Shown here: piece by piece, positions 1 to 10,700 of the stretch
Layout of the letters: the number at the start of each line of letters is the position of its first letter
How positions within the stretch are numbered: position 1 is the stretch's first letter
Source: Neurospora tetrasperma FGSC 2508
Lineage: Eukaryota > Ascomycota > Sordariomycetes > Sordariales > Sordariaceae
Direction of reading: 5' to 3'
Assembly (NCBI RefSeq): GCF_000213175.1
Contig: NW_009799179.1
Coordinates: 4,973,276 to 5,037,275, forward strand
Length of the DNA stretch: 64,000 bases
The notes under the pieces: model-generated
What the model was told of the DNA's origin: nothing
Databases searched by the model: none
The model's input: only the letters and a program-made list of their open reading frames with translations
Translations under genes and position numbers: made by a program

Positions 1-592
1 ACTTTTTTTTTCCCACACCATCGGCCTGTAGAGCATCTATATATCCATTGTGACCCAAACCTACACCGAGGCGACATCAATACTCAATCTGGCGACAGGA
101 ACAAGCCCCCTCAGGGGCCAGGTGATGGGGTGACTTTTATGGCGTGACACGCTGAGCTGCCCATTCCGACAGGTCATTGGAAAGTGACATGACCAAACAG
201 AAAACCGCTGAGCCACCATAAATCCCAGGAATCAAGCCAAGGCCATTTCTTGCCAGTTATCGTAAGGAATAAAGCCGTGTCAATGCAGTCGTTACAAACA
301 TGTAATGTTTACACCACCTCATCCAAAGGGTAGGTGATTTACAGTTGAGCGGCCCAGTCGCTGTGTCAAACCCCTGAAATTTACAGACAAGGACGTGCCA
401 AAACATGATGACGGCGCAATGAAAGGGCATCCAACACGATACAGGACAATATCTAATCTATAATCATATCCCCAAACTCCCGTCGTCGCTTATCTTGGGT
501 ATCGTCTGTATTCGTCTCCATGAAGAAAAGAGAGTTCTTCGTTGCGCACTGTTCCAGTTGAGTTGAATTGTCCAAGCACGTTAAAGACATGC
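1..592. other. Gene-free flank downstream of RanGAP
   Basis: This stretch lies beyond the stop codon of the RanGAP gene and should hold its 3' untranslated region and polyadenylation signal. I see no convincing open reading frame, RNA gene or repeat in it. The neighbouring gene to the left is outside the window. Confidence 0.6.
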
Positions 593-1934
593 TTAGAGTT
601 CGGTCTTAGCCAGTTTCTGAGCAAGCTCATCAACCTCCTTGTCCTTGACCTGAACAACTGGCTCTTCCTGAGCCGCCTCGGCTTCCTTGATGAGCTTCTC
701 TGCCCTCTCTTCGACTTCCTCCTCCTCCTCCTCCTCTTCTTCTTCTTCCTCCTCATCTTCCTCCTCAAGGTCGCTCAGGCTGTCAAGACCCCACTCGTCC
801 TCGGCGACAACATCGCCACCAAACCGCTCCTTGCGCTCCTCGAGAAGATCTTGCAAAGCGATAATGGCCTCATCGTCCTCGGTGAACTTGTTGCCGTTGA
901 GTTCGATCTTCTTCAAGGCAGGAAGAGCCTCCTCAGCGGCCAGAGCCAGACCCTTAATGCCACGGGCGGTAATCTCATTGTACTGGAGGCGCAGGATCTC
1001 GAGCTTCTTGTTCTTTCCCTTCAGAAGCGCCTCCGACAAAAGGATACCGCCCTTGGCAGAAAGGAGAGAGTCACCGATGCCAAGTTCGATGAGCTCAGTC
1101 CAGCCGGGGGTCACCTTCGCAAGAGCCTTAGCGCCCTTGAGGGTGAAGGTGTTGTCCTGGAGATCGAGAATCTGGAGCTGAGAAGCGTGGTTAAGACCCT
1201 CGCTCAGCAGATGGGATATACCCTCTTGCCGAATACCGTTTTGGACCATCTTAATCTGCTTAACCTTGTTATGGAGTCTGAAAGTCTTAGCCCACGCGGT
1301 CATACTGCCGTTCTCCAGACGGTTACGGCCACAAATGACGGTCTCGAGGTAGGGAACATCCTGTCCCTGCTTGCGCGCTTCTTCCTTCTTGGCGTGGAGT
1401 TCGGACAGAGCGTCGGCAATCAAAATACCGGCATGGGGACCCAGGCCGTTGTTGTTCAGATACAGGTGCTGGAGAGGGACGTGTGCGGCGAGGAAGGCAA
1501 CAAGGGGCGCCTGGGTGTTGAGGCCGAATGCATTGTCGTTGAGGTTTATCGTGTTCAGCTTGGGGAGGTTAAGGATGGAGGTGAGGAGCGAGGAAAGGGC
1601 CTCGGGGATCTCGTTGAGCAGACGGCCGGTGAAAATATCGGCAAAGTTGGCAACCTAAAAGGCAACAGGTGGTTAGCCGCCGTCCCTTCTTCGTAATGCG
1701 CCGAGGCCCATATATGCACTTGAGAACAGCTAGACATACACGAAGAGTCTTCTTGGTGGCGAGAACCTCACCAAGCAACTTGCAAGCGCCGACGCCCAAA
1801 GTGTTTCCCAAAAGGCGGACTTCCTCGACATCGTCCATGGCCCGGAGGGGGGCAATATGGGCCTCGAGGTCCTCGGCGGTGTCGAGCTTCAGACCTTTCC
1901 CCTCGAGGGAGAAGACCTTGGTAGAGACGGTCAT
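593..1934 (-). CDS. rna1: Ran GTPase-activating protein (RNA1/RanGAP)
   Basis: This gene encodes the activator of Ran GTP hydrolysis, which keeps cytoplasmic Ran in the GDP form and so gives direction to nuclear transport. Two coding exons, 1740-1934 and 593-1654, flank an 85-nt intron with a GTATGT donor and TTTTAG acceptor; together they give 418 residues, close to the family's usual 390-420. The body is a run of leucine-rich repeats (for example LEILRLQYNEITARGIKGL and LQILDLQDNTFTLKGAKAL), and the C-terminal quarter holds the long Asp/Glu tract typical of fungal Rna1, here coded by GAG/GAA repeats, followed by a Lys/Glu-rich tail. The start MTVSTKVFSLEGKGLKL matches the usual beginning. 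It is divergently paired with the zinc-finger gene at 2914. Family identity is seen directly; function is from the family. Confidence 0.93.
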
Positions 1935-2913
1935 TGTGTAAGATGTGTATAAGAAAAAGCGGGCTTAGTTTCGGGAAGAACTCGAGTAGCACAAAGCAGA
2001 CGCGAAGACGGTGGAAGCGGGAGGGAGATGGAAATCGCGTTGACGCGGTGGACGAGTGCAGGATAGATATGCAAGTGCGCTCAAACAGCCCCGAGTTCTA
2101 GCGGGGGAGGGGTTGACAAAAACTGCCACAGCGGCCGGGTCTAGGCGCTTCTCGCGCCTGTACACTAGGCGTCTTATGCTGTAGTGGGGGCATCAGTCAG
2201 GCAACTAGCGAATGGGATGACGCACTTGCTTGAGATGAGCTGGTCATGAAGCCCCAGAGAGATCATGAAACAGAGGGAGGCAGGGAGGCGATTGCCCCCA
2301 TACACCACACTGAAACGGACGAAAATCTGGGGCTCGGTGGGAGCCCAGGCAGGGATGGGGCCTGACCTCCAAGCCAGCCAGCTCAGGCGGCCGCCAGCTG
2401 TCGCAGGTTGCGCTTCCACTTTGCTGATAACGGTCACCCTGGCGCGACATCGCCCTTCTGAAAGATGCGGCCGACGGCACCAGCAGGCGCACGGGGGGAC
2501 CCATTACCCAGCCGTGGACGGGGCAGCTCCGCGTCGACAAACCTGGGGAAAATGAGGAAGGTCCGAATTCTTACCTACATACACAGTAGACACAGCTGCT
2601 TCTTCGATTCAACAGTTCACCTCAAATCCCTCCCGCTCGACTCTTCACTCGAACTTCGAACATCCTACCTTAAACAAAACCCAGAGCAGATCAGGGCCAC
2701 ACGGTAACAATTTTACACGGACCCCGTTACGAAACGATATCCGACATCAACTCGTGGCGCGACGCCATTCACCACCATCGCCAACTGTCGTCCGCAACTA
2801 CGGCGCATTATCACCACATCTCTCCTTCTTGAACATTTCCGCCTTGTTTGAACGGGCGTACACATTGAGAAACAGAACAACCCAATCTTCTATACACGAA
2901 TCATTCAGCTACA
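1935..2913. promoter_or_regulatory. Divergent promoter region, RanGAP / Iec1-like gene
   Basis: About 980 bp lie between two divergent start codons, so both promoters must be here or in the leaders. The right half (2570-2910) is rich in C, T and A like a fungal 5' leader. Open reading frames inside are short and show no family resemblance. No specific factor site was assigned. Confidence 0.5.
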
Positions 2914-4066
2914 ATGACTAGAGAACACTCTCCTGCGGATGACTCGCCGCTGTCATCAATGGCGTCGTCCGACGAGGAAGAGATTTTCGCGGACGAGGTG
3001 CCAGAAGCCGTCGACGAACCAGAGGAGCCCCCAACAAAGCGTATCAAAGTTACCACCGGGTCGACAGCCTCATCGGCTGTTATCCAGGAGCCCGAGGCAG
3101 ACCCAGACTTTCCAGACGGCATGTCCGATGTCTCCTCCGATACCGATGGCGACATCCCGAGTTCGCCAATTAATGCGCGACAAGACGAAGATGACTTCCA
3201 GGAACAAGTCACTGTCTGTGCTTGGGAAGGCTGCAAAGTTGGGGATCTGGGAAATATGGATAGGCTCGTTGAACACATTCACAACTCGCACATCGAAGGT
3301 CGACAGAAGAAGTACACGTGCGAATGGATTGGGTGTAGTAGGAAGAGCTTACCGCATGCCAGCGGCTATGCGCTCAAGGCGCACATGCGATCTCACACTA
3401 GGGAAAAGCCATTTTACTGTTATTTGCCAGGTAAGCCGCCCTCCTTTGGCAGTTGGAAGATGGATGGCCTTCTAATACTTACGTGACGTACCAGAATGCG
3501 ACCGCGCTTTTACACGTTCCGATGCCCTAGCCAAACATATGCGGACAGTCCACGAGACCGAAGCTCTACGACCTTCTGACCCGGTGCCCAAGAGTATGCA
3601 AGCAGGGGGCGGTCCGGCTGGAAAGTCAGCCAAAGTGAAGATCATAATCCGAAGGCCGGATTCTCATGCGGCCGGACAAGACGACTCAGTTGACGATGCT
3701 AGCGGCGGAGACGACGGGGCTGATTTTACGCCTTTGACCGAAGAGCACGGTTTCACTACCAAGGAACTCGACATGCCGCTCGACAGGTTGATGAAGCTGT
3801 GTCGACTACAAGTCAAGTTGGTAGAAGCGGAAGGCGAGAAGCTGCGCAAGGACTGCAAACTCTGGGAAGAGCTGTACAAGCAGGAGTGGCTTGAAAAGGA
3901 AATCCTGCTCGATCAGGTCGTACGCAGCGAACAGGCCTGGCACGCACGCCGTCAAGCCGTGTTAAAAGGTATGGCGGACGTTCAGCTACCGGAAAAAGCT
4001 GTGGCAAACGGGACAGTTGGTGAGGACGATACAGCCGAGGCCGCCAGACTCACTGTGGAGGAATAG
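2914..4066 (+). CDS. C2H2 zinc-finger protein, YY1/INO80-subunit Iec1-like
   Basis: The product is probably a nuclear DNA-binding or chromatin protein resembling the YY1-like INO80-complex subunit Iec1 of fission yeast. Exons are 2914-3430 and 3495-4066 with a 64-nt intron (GTAAGC donor, TACCAG acceptor), giving 362 residues. The N-terminus (about 1-110) is acidic and Ser-rich with a basic PTKRIK patch. GLI/YY1-type fingers follow: CAWEGC...HIHNSH from about residue 115, CEWIGC...HMRSH, then the TREKPFYC linker and CDRAFTRSDALAKHMRTVH; the intron interrupts this last finger. A C-terminal region with charged helices (around LMKLCRLQVKLVEAEGEKLR) could be a coiled coil. The finger architecture is seen directly; assignment to Iec1 is inference, and another YY1-like factor is possible. 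Confidence 0.75.
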
Positions 4067-4876
4067 ATGCCGATTCGGTGCTGCTAGGGCTTAGGCGCCG
4101 TACCGGGCAAATGCTTCAAACCACACCGTCTGTTACCCTTATGCGTCAAGGGTTTTGGAAGGCCTTGTTACACTCGCATAAGCCGTGACCTGGCCTTCAA
4201 AAAGGAATAACAAGGCATTGCTTGACGCCTTGTTACACTCCGCCGATGAGTGTGCAATCCTACAGCGGCTGCTTGGCTTTTATCCATCCACTTCTTTCGT
4301 TTTTGTTCGAGAAACCATGACGAGCATTATTTAATAATCTGGGGTGTATGGAGTAACGGGAATACAATTGAGCATGGTTATGGGTTATGGATTACTTGTG
4401 GGTAAAAGGGTATTATAGGTTCGACAGCTTTTTACAGTATCAATCCATGTGCCTGCTTGTCGCTGGTGAAGCAGGATGCATCTGCTCGTAGCCAACGTTT
4501 GTTCCTCGCTGGAAATAACGTGTGGACATCTCAAGCACAGCAGTATACTGGCATCTTGAGCGTGGAGTGACGAGGAATGAATGTGAACATCAGCCAGGAC
4601 TCTGCACAGCACATGTTTTGGTAGTTATTGAACCAAAACCCTTGACGTGTTATATAACCGCAATGCTGCGCCAAGTGATCAAAACGACATAAAGTACACA
4701 GTCAAAGGTTGGTGAATACAACTCAAACCAAAAAAAGTAGTCCCTGAAATCTCACCAAACTCCGGGAATACAAATTGACTACTAGGTAAGGAACCGTTTT
4801 CCTTTCAAACAAAAAGAAAGACATAACCCCTTTCCCACACTCACACGCGGCAGGACTTAGAGCACAAATTCAGCGC
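4067..4876. other. Convergent 3' region with nested inverted repeats
   Basis: This 810-bp interval separates two convergent stop codons. It should contain both 3' untranslated regions. Apart from the short nested repeat at 4139-4240, listed separately, I see no gene. Confidence 0.5.
4139..4240. repeat. Nested short inverted and direct repeats
   Basis: GCGTCAAG (4144-4151) pairs with CTTGACGC (4221-4228), and inside it GCCTTGTTA (4162-4170) pairs with TAACAAGGC (4208-4216). The 14-mer GCCTTGTTACACTC occurs twice, at 4162-4175 and 4227-4240. CTTATGCG (4139-4146) also pairs with CGCATAAG (4175-4182). A transcript could fold into a stem-loop; it lies about 75 bp past the zinc-finger gene's stop codon. 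Confidence 0.6.
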
Positions 4877-5589
4877 CTAGATCTCCTTACGAGTGACCCT
4901 CTTCTTATCACCATCAAACCTCTTCTCAGCTTCAGCGTTCTTGAAGGGGAAGTTGCTCGTCCTCTTGTCGGCACCAGTCGTAGCATTGACCTTGCCTTGC
5001 TCGCCAGCAAACATAAAGAGCCAGAGGGCGTATGCGGACATGATGGCACTGCCGGTGAAGCCGAGCAGGTAGCCGACGTGGCCGCCGCTGCTGGTGTAGC
5101 GGCTGTAGCCGTAGGCGGCGCCGATGGTGTGGTAGAACATCGAGATGAAGACGACAGCGTTGGCGTAGGGGGAGTTGGGGTCGTTTGGGGCTGTAAAGAA
5201 TGCAGGTGTCAGTGTGTGTTTTCAGGGCCCAGAATGAGTGAAAGGTAGTAGGTAGGTGGAAACTTACAGGTCACGTTGGTGGTGAGTGGTAGAGCACCGG
5301 ATAGGGTGACGATGAGGAGGCCGATGGTCAATTGGGAGAAACCGAGGTATCGGGCAAAGTATGTCTCTACGACGTTTACCACGGCAGGAGCATGAGCATG
5401 TCCGCCGTTCTCTGTGAGCATCGAGCTGATGAAGGTCGGCCAAACGATGAGCGGCACTGCTTGGAGGGAGAGCCAGCCCAGACTCGCAAACGCGTATGTT
5501 GAAATGGACTACAAGTAGAGACGGTCAGAACATACCACGGGAATGTTGGGATCACTGGAGGTTTTCCCTTCACTTACATCGTTTCCCAT
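4877..5589 (-). CDS. Unknown small four-pass membrane protein
   Basis: I do not recognise the family. Three exons, 5578-5589 (only 12 nt, MGND), 5268-5508 and 4877-5190, join in phase across introns of 69 and 77 nt with GTAAGT/GTAAGT donors and TAG/CAG acceptors, giving 188 residues. Four hydrophobic segments are visible: YAFASLGWLSLQAVPLIVW, LGFSQLTIGLLIVTLSGAL, YANAVVFISMFYHTIGAAYG and VGYLLGFTGSAIMSAYALW. The loop between the first two carries GGHAHAP, and the C-terminal about 45 residues are Lys/Arg-rich (EKRFDGDKKRVTRKEI) and probably cytosolic. The clean splice phasing and coherent hydrophobic pattern across exons argue for a real gene. Localisation and role are unknown. Confidence 0.78.
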
Positions 5590-7215
5590 GGTTGCTGATG
5601 AAGAGATTCGGTATTGAGTGATGATGAATGTGGATGTCTAAGGATCTCGGTCCAAGTGAGAGTTGAATAAATCAGTTTGCTGCTGTTATGGAAGGGAGAA
5701 TCGTTGTCCTGAGGCAAGATACGGCTACGCAAAAGGAAAGAAGTTTCACAAGCAGACACCGTCACGTTGGTTCTTATAAAGTAAATATTACCGTCCCCAA
5801 TGACGAATTGGAGCTCCAGTAACCCAGGCACGAACGGCTAGCACCACACCATGGAAAACGTGAAAGGTAGGTACCTGTCACTGCGTGCGGTAGCCGATCA
5901 TCAATTGAGGGTACTACGTCATCGATAACGACTGCGATTGCTGATAAGTAACCTTGCGCCTGCCGGACGATCCCTGCGCGGCTAAGATCTGGCAGATCTA
6001 GCGGAAATGCTTATGCCGAAGACAACCAACCTAAGCCATAGGGGATTGCTATCTTCTATCATTTGGGTTTATGAAAGCCTTGGAAGAAAACGGAGAGAGG
6101 CTCAAGAAGGTTTATGTGACGTTCTCAAATCTGGCTATTGTCCCATGACGCTTCAAACGGAGGCCAGCTTCTCTCTCTCTGAAGGCTAATAAGAGCTTCA
6201 AATCTCCCCTGTTTAAGCCATGGCCGAAGAACCAAACTAACAAACAAACCAGTATTGAATTGTACCTTCCCATGCAAAACCCCCCCAAGTAGTGTATCAG
6301 ATACTTTCCAGGTACTATTCCCAGCTTTCCGTCCAACCATTGTATTCACTTAACCACAGCCTGATCTAAAATTTGTCCGAATAGCCCGACCTCTTTTGGG
6401 CGCGCCGAACTTACTGCTTTGATCAGTTTTCCGATTCAACATTTCTTCGTGAAATTGTGATGCAGGCATCAAAGACGAGTGACTGGAGTCGATTACATGT
6501 CGGCTTTCCAACGGGGGGGAGTGGGGAAGGTGTCCGGCGGAACTCCGAAGCGTCGCACGGGACAGTGGACACTGCAAGTACACCTCTGCATGGATTTAAC
6601 TTGTTAGCGTGGTTTTTGGTGGTGGCAAAGAACCTTAATCTTCCCACAAGAAACAGCCCACTTGGCTGCTATCTGGTCCCTGTTTCTTGTAGCGCCAACG
6701 TACCAAGCTAACAAGTTATATCCATGCAGAGGTGTAATGTAGCGACAGAAACTAAAACCGCCACTGAGCAAAAGCCGATGTCGCATTAACCCCCCTGCAC
6801 AGTCCAATCAAGCCTCGAGGAAATGTCAATTTCAAAGCAGTAACCGCAGCAGCTTCTGACTGTCGCCATCTGCAGCAAAACTTCTTCGGAAAGAAACAAA
6901 CTATAGCATAGACTTGAACGGATCTGATTCCTGCTCATCTCTTTAGACGATCGCAGTCCTTGACAGTAAAAACAAAGACAGACAGAAAGAGAGAAACCTC
7001 TAGCAAAGCGTCCGTGGGTTTCTGGGTTCAGTGGGGCACTTGCAACTGCATCGATTTGTAAGAGCACGACTTAGCAACCCAGCACACTTGACTTTCGAAT
7101 CACTGCCAACACGAACGATATTTCTCGACGATATCCACCGATCCTATCAAAACCCAACCGTTGACCTTCGCGCCTACGATCATCAGGCGCTTAGCCTGAT
7201 AATCCATGAATAATC
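5590..7215. promoter_or_regulatory. Divergent intergenic region, membrane protein / NAR1
   Basis: About 1.6 kb separate the divergent start codons. The left part should hold the promoter of the membrane-protein gene and the right part that of NAR1. The middle contains a 154-bp terminal-inverted-repeat element (6581-6734). Open reading frames here are short and lack family signatures. Confidence 0.5.
6581..6734. mobile_element. MITE-like element, copy 1
   Basis: A 154-bp non-coding element begins CACCTCTGCATGGATTTAAC and ends with its reverse complement. The terminal inverted repeats extend about 33 bp with only two mismatches and finish at GTGGT/CTTGGT. TA dinucleotides flank both ends (6579-6580 and 6735-6736), as expected of a Tc1/mariner-type target duplication. 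A second, internal inverted repeat, ACAAGAAACAG (6646-6656) with CTGTTTCTTGT (6680-6690), strengthens the foldback. The element is too small to code for a transposase, so it would be non-autonomous. A related copy lies at 35383-35540. Relation to a known fungal MITE family could not be tested. Confidence 0.72.
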
Positions 7216-8961
7216 ATGTCCGCGATTCTCTCCGTTGACGACCTTAACGACTTCATCAGCCCGGGCGTAGCCTGCATCAAGCCCATCGAGACTTTGCCGA
7301 CCGCCGCGCCGTCCGCAGGCGACGTCAACTCCTCCCTCGAAGTGGAGGTTATACTTGACGGCCAGCAACCAGAAGCCAAGAGCAATGCTCCGCCGGCTGA
7401 AATCTTGCTTACCGACTGTCTCGCCTGCTCTGGCTGCGTAACGTCCGCCGAGGCGGTACTAGTCAGTCTACAAAGTCACAATGAGGTTCTCAACATGCTG
7501 GACTCCGCCCCGGCTTTGAAGCTGGTAGGACCTGATGCGAACGGAAAGTACTCGGTCGAAGGCCTGGAAAACAGCGACGCGAAGCTATACGTTGCCAGTG
7601 TCTCTCCTCAGAGCAGAGCCAGTTTGGCTGCAGCATGCGGCAACGGTGTTACAGAGCAGCAAGCTGACCGGATGATCGAACAGCTTTTCTTGGGTGAACA
7701 GGGTCTAGCAAGAGGTGGAAAATGGGGGAACAAGTTCACGTGGGTGGTGGACACAAACACGGCGCGGGAGGCAACTCTTGTCCTTGGGTCTGACGAAGTC
7801 CTTGGAGGCTTGATAGCGCCGTCTGACAAAGCTGCTACACCAGTTCTCACTGCTTCGTGCCCTGGTTGGGTATGCTATGCGGAAAAGACACACCCCTACG
7901 TACTACCGCATCTTTCTCGAGTAAAATCACCCCAGGCCCTCATGGGCACCCTTTTGAAAACATCCCTCAGTCGAATCCTTGATATCGCACCCGAGAGGAT
8001 ATGGCATTTGGCTGTGATGCCATGTTTCGACAAGAAGCTCGAGGCTAGTCGTGAAGAGTTGACAGATGCTGTCTGGGCTGGGGATGGCAAGCCGGGCAGA
8101 GGAGTACGGGACGTCGACTGTGTTATCACAAGCAAGGAGGTCCTCATGCTTGCCGCATCCAGAGGCTATGACTTTTTCAGTCTGTCGGCCTCGATGCCGC
8201 CCCAAACCCCCCGATTTCCAGACCAATTAATACACGACTTCCTATTTCGACCCGGTCACCGTCAACAGTCACGTGAAGCTGGCACATCCGGCGGTAACAT
8301 GCACTTCATCCTTCGCCACTTGCAAGCGAAGAATCCGGGCTCACAGATACAGACAGTACCAGGGAGGAACGCCGACGTTGTTGAATACAAGTTGACCGCG
8401 GAAGCGGGCGAGGTTATGTTCAAGGCAGCGCGGTATTATGGTTTCCGAAATATTCAGAACTTGGTCCGCAAGCTGAAACCCGCAAAAGCATCCCGAATGC
8501 CTGGCGGAAAGCCATTTGGTAGCGCCAAGAGACCGGCAGGCAAAGCCAGCGGTTTGGACTATGGCTATGTTGAGGTAATGGCTTGCCCAGGCGGCTGTAC
8601 CAATGGAGGTGGCCAGATCAAGGTAGATGACCAAGTGGTAGTTGATCGGAAGGGTCTCGCTGTAAAACCAGGACCCCAGGAGCAGAAGGAGTGGCAGAAA
8701 GAAGTCGATGAAGCGTACTTCTCGGGAGACGAGTCAGGCTCAAGAGCCCAGGATGAGAGTTTGGATCTGGTTGTTGATGGCATTTCCCCTTCGCATATCC
8801 GAAATGTCTTGACCCACTGGTCAACATTGACGGGGATACAACTGGAAAGATTGGCGTACACAAGCTATCGGGAGGTTGTCAGTGACGTCGGCAAGGAGAA
8901 GAAGATGACTGATACTGAGAGAGTCGTCCAGCTTGCGGGGAAGATTGGCGGAGGATGGTAG
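7216..8961 (+). CDS. nar1: Cytosolic Fe-S assembly factor NAR1
   Basis: Nar1 is the iron-only-hydrogenase-like component of the cytosolic iron-sulfur assembly machinery, linking the scaffold complex to the targeting complex. The gene is a single exon of 581 residues, slightly longer than the yeast protein. The N-terminal cluster ligands are visible at Cys20, Cys68, Cys71 and Cys74 (in TDCLACSGC), and hydrogenase-like motifs follow: TASCPGWVCYAEK, LAVMPCFDKKLEA and EVMACPGGCTNGGGQ near residue 460. The protein ends in GGGW; a C-terminal aromatic residue is characteristic of Nar1 and is thought to help binding to the targeting complex. An out-of-frame upstream ATG at 7206 overlaps the start. 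The gene is convergent with the SUZ-domain gene, only 65 bp away. Confidence 0.95.
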   Translation: MSAILSVDDLNDFISPGVACIKPIETLPTAAPSAGDVNSSLEVEVILDGQQPEAKSNAPPAEILLTDCLACSGCVTSAEAVLVSLQSHNEVLNMLDSAPALKLVGPDANGKYSVEGLENSDAKLYVASVSPQSRASLAAACGNGVTEQQADRMIEQLFLGEQGLARGGKWGNKFTWVVDTNTAREATLVLGSDEVLGGLIAPSDKAATPVLTASCPGWVCYAEKTHPYVLPHLSRVKSPQALMGTLLKTSLSRILDIAPERIWHLAVMPCFDKKLEASREELTDAVWAGDGKPGRGVRDVDCVITSKEVLMLAASRGYDFFSLSASMPPQTPRFPDQLIHDFLFRPGHRQQSREAGTSGGNMHFILRHLQAKNPGSQIQTVPGRNADVVEYKLTAEAGEVMFKAARYYGFRNIQNLVRKLKPAKASRMPGGKPFGSAKRPAGKASGLDYGYVEVMACPGGCTNGGGQIKVDDQVVVDRKGLAVKPGPQEQKEWQKEVDEAYFSGDESGSRAQDESLDLVVDGISPSHIRNVLTHWSTLTGIQLERLAYTSYREVVSDVGKEKKMTDTERVVQLAGKIGGGW

Positions 8962-9026
8962 AGCGCCGCACACCAGTCAGAGACCTATCGGGGGATCGTC
9001 AATATGAATAATAGAGGTCATCCAGC

Positions 9027-9918
9027 TTAGCCTCCACGGCGAGCGAATCCAAATCCTCCTCTTCCACTGCTGTCTGGACCTCTCGGTGCCCGAATAGCTT
9101 GATCTTCATCCCGTCGAGAATTTGATTTGCTCACGTTCGGAGAGTCCTCTGCCGACCGCCTCTGGCTGGTTGAGCCTGGCTTCGTCGAATAGTTTGGGTC
9201 GAACAGCTCTCTGGGAGTTGATTGCGGGTTGAGCGGTAGGCGGCGAGTCTGGCTTTCCGGCCGGCTGTCGGTACGATGCATACCTCCACGTCCTCTTCCC
9301 CGTCTGTGGTTCGGTCTGTCGCTGCGGGCCCTGTCGGTCCTGTCGGTTTCTTTTGGCGGCGTAACGCTTCCAGGTGTTGACAATCCAGAGGAAGGACTGG
9401 ATTCTCCAAAGATCTTCGCCCGTGCCTCATCGTATCGCCGTTGCTTCTCCTCCAGTTCTCGTTGTTGGCGCATCCGAATTTCTTCTGGTGTCTCTTGCTT
9501 CTTGTTCTTACTCTCGTCTTCGTCTTCGTCGTCCTGTTGAGTTGACCGCTCTAGTCCAGTTACCGGATCTCTTTTTGCGATTACCGGTCTGCGGCTGAGA
9601 ACCTTCATGGCTGGCTTGAAAGGTGTAGTCAAAGGCACCGAGCTGGTTGCCGCGAGAAAATTGATCTCCTTTTCCGATTCCCTGAGCAGCGAGTTAACAA
9701 GGCCCGTTGTCCGTAGGGAGACGGAATATCAATGGAGGGGTGTCCTACGCTGCTTCCCATAGCTTTCGCTGTGCCTCGACGTGCATAGCTAATCTTTCTG
9801 CTTTCGTCATTTTAACTTCCTTCTCTGGTTCAGGCGATGGTGCTTCTTTAGCCGCACGATCCGCCAAAGATTCCCAATCATCATCCCAGGCGTCAGGGAC
9901 ACTGTCGTTCTTCCCCAT
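9027..9918 (-). CDS. SUZ-domain RNA-binding protein
   Basis: The product is a basic, disordered protein with a SUZ motif, a short RNA-binding segment found in post-transcriptional regulators such as SZRD1. Exons are 9749-9918 and 9027-9681, joined in phase 2 across a 67-nt intron with an unusual GTAGGA donor and a CTCAG acceptor, giving 274 residues. The N-terminus MGKNDSVPDAWDDDWESLAD resembles the acidic WDD(D)WE start of SZRD1-type proteins. The SUZ core is ETPEEIRMRQQ...RYDEARAKIFGE, around residues 105-140. The C-terminal half has RG/RGG-rich stretches (HRRGRGRGG, SGRGGFGFARRGG) and a SUZ-C-like end. Identity rests on the ARAKIFGE core plus the N-terminal signature; the exact role in fungi is unknown to me. 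Confidence 0.86.
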
Positions 9919-10700
9919 CGTGGGAGGCGCTGTACCGAGTAGTATGAAGTAGGTGGATAATGTGCAAAGGCTGTGTACCTCAGGGTCGAGATTGATGATC
10001 CATGTAAGAATATATGAACAGCAATGGATTGAATGTCAAAACCAGCAACACCCGTAATCGAGTTGATGGATAAAGTTTTGTTCGGGAACAAAGACAAGTT
10101 AAAACAGCTTCAGGGATGTGGTCGGTGCTTGCGCAGTTCGCTGCTCAATGCAGCAATTGCACCCACCACAGGCAGCTTGAACAGGGTACCAGAAAGTGGG
10201 GCTTTCAGACTAAGATCACCAGCACTTGTGCACGGACCTCAACACCTTGACCTCACGTCGTTGACAAGCTGGAGATGCCACATTCCCAGATTAACATCTA
10301 GATATTGACTTGGTGACCATAGTGCTCAATTCTTGAAGTCTGTGGTCAAACGCTTTTCTATCTCAACATACAATAACAAACTGCGATAGACGCTATGTGT
10401 CGAATCGTATTTTTCCCTGCAGCATGCAAAGTTGACAGTTACCGCAGAGCAAGTTTGATGGGGTTGGTGGCCTTTGTTTGTTCCTTCCTCTCTTCTGTCA
10501 CAGGTTTATCCCCACTTGCCTTATCCTTGTAAATACCTTCCTGCAACGACCTCGACCTTTAACAGATACAATGGACATTCTCCGCAACGACCATTTTCAT
10601 CAAGCCCTCTCCATAAGACTCATTCTTCGTAAAGTCACCCAAGACCTCGAGTTTGTTATCCTTTGGAAAAACTTCTAGTTTATAATCATAAGCTTCGAAG

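Noticed and set aside
542-1696. Plus-strand frame of 384 codons
   Set aside because: It is antisense to RanGAP; its Leu-rich composition mirrors the reverse of the leucine-rich repeats and acidic tract.
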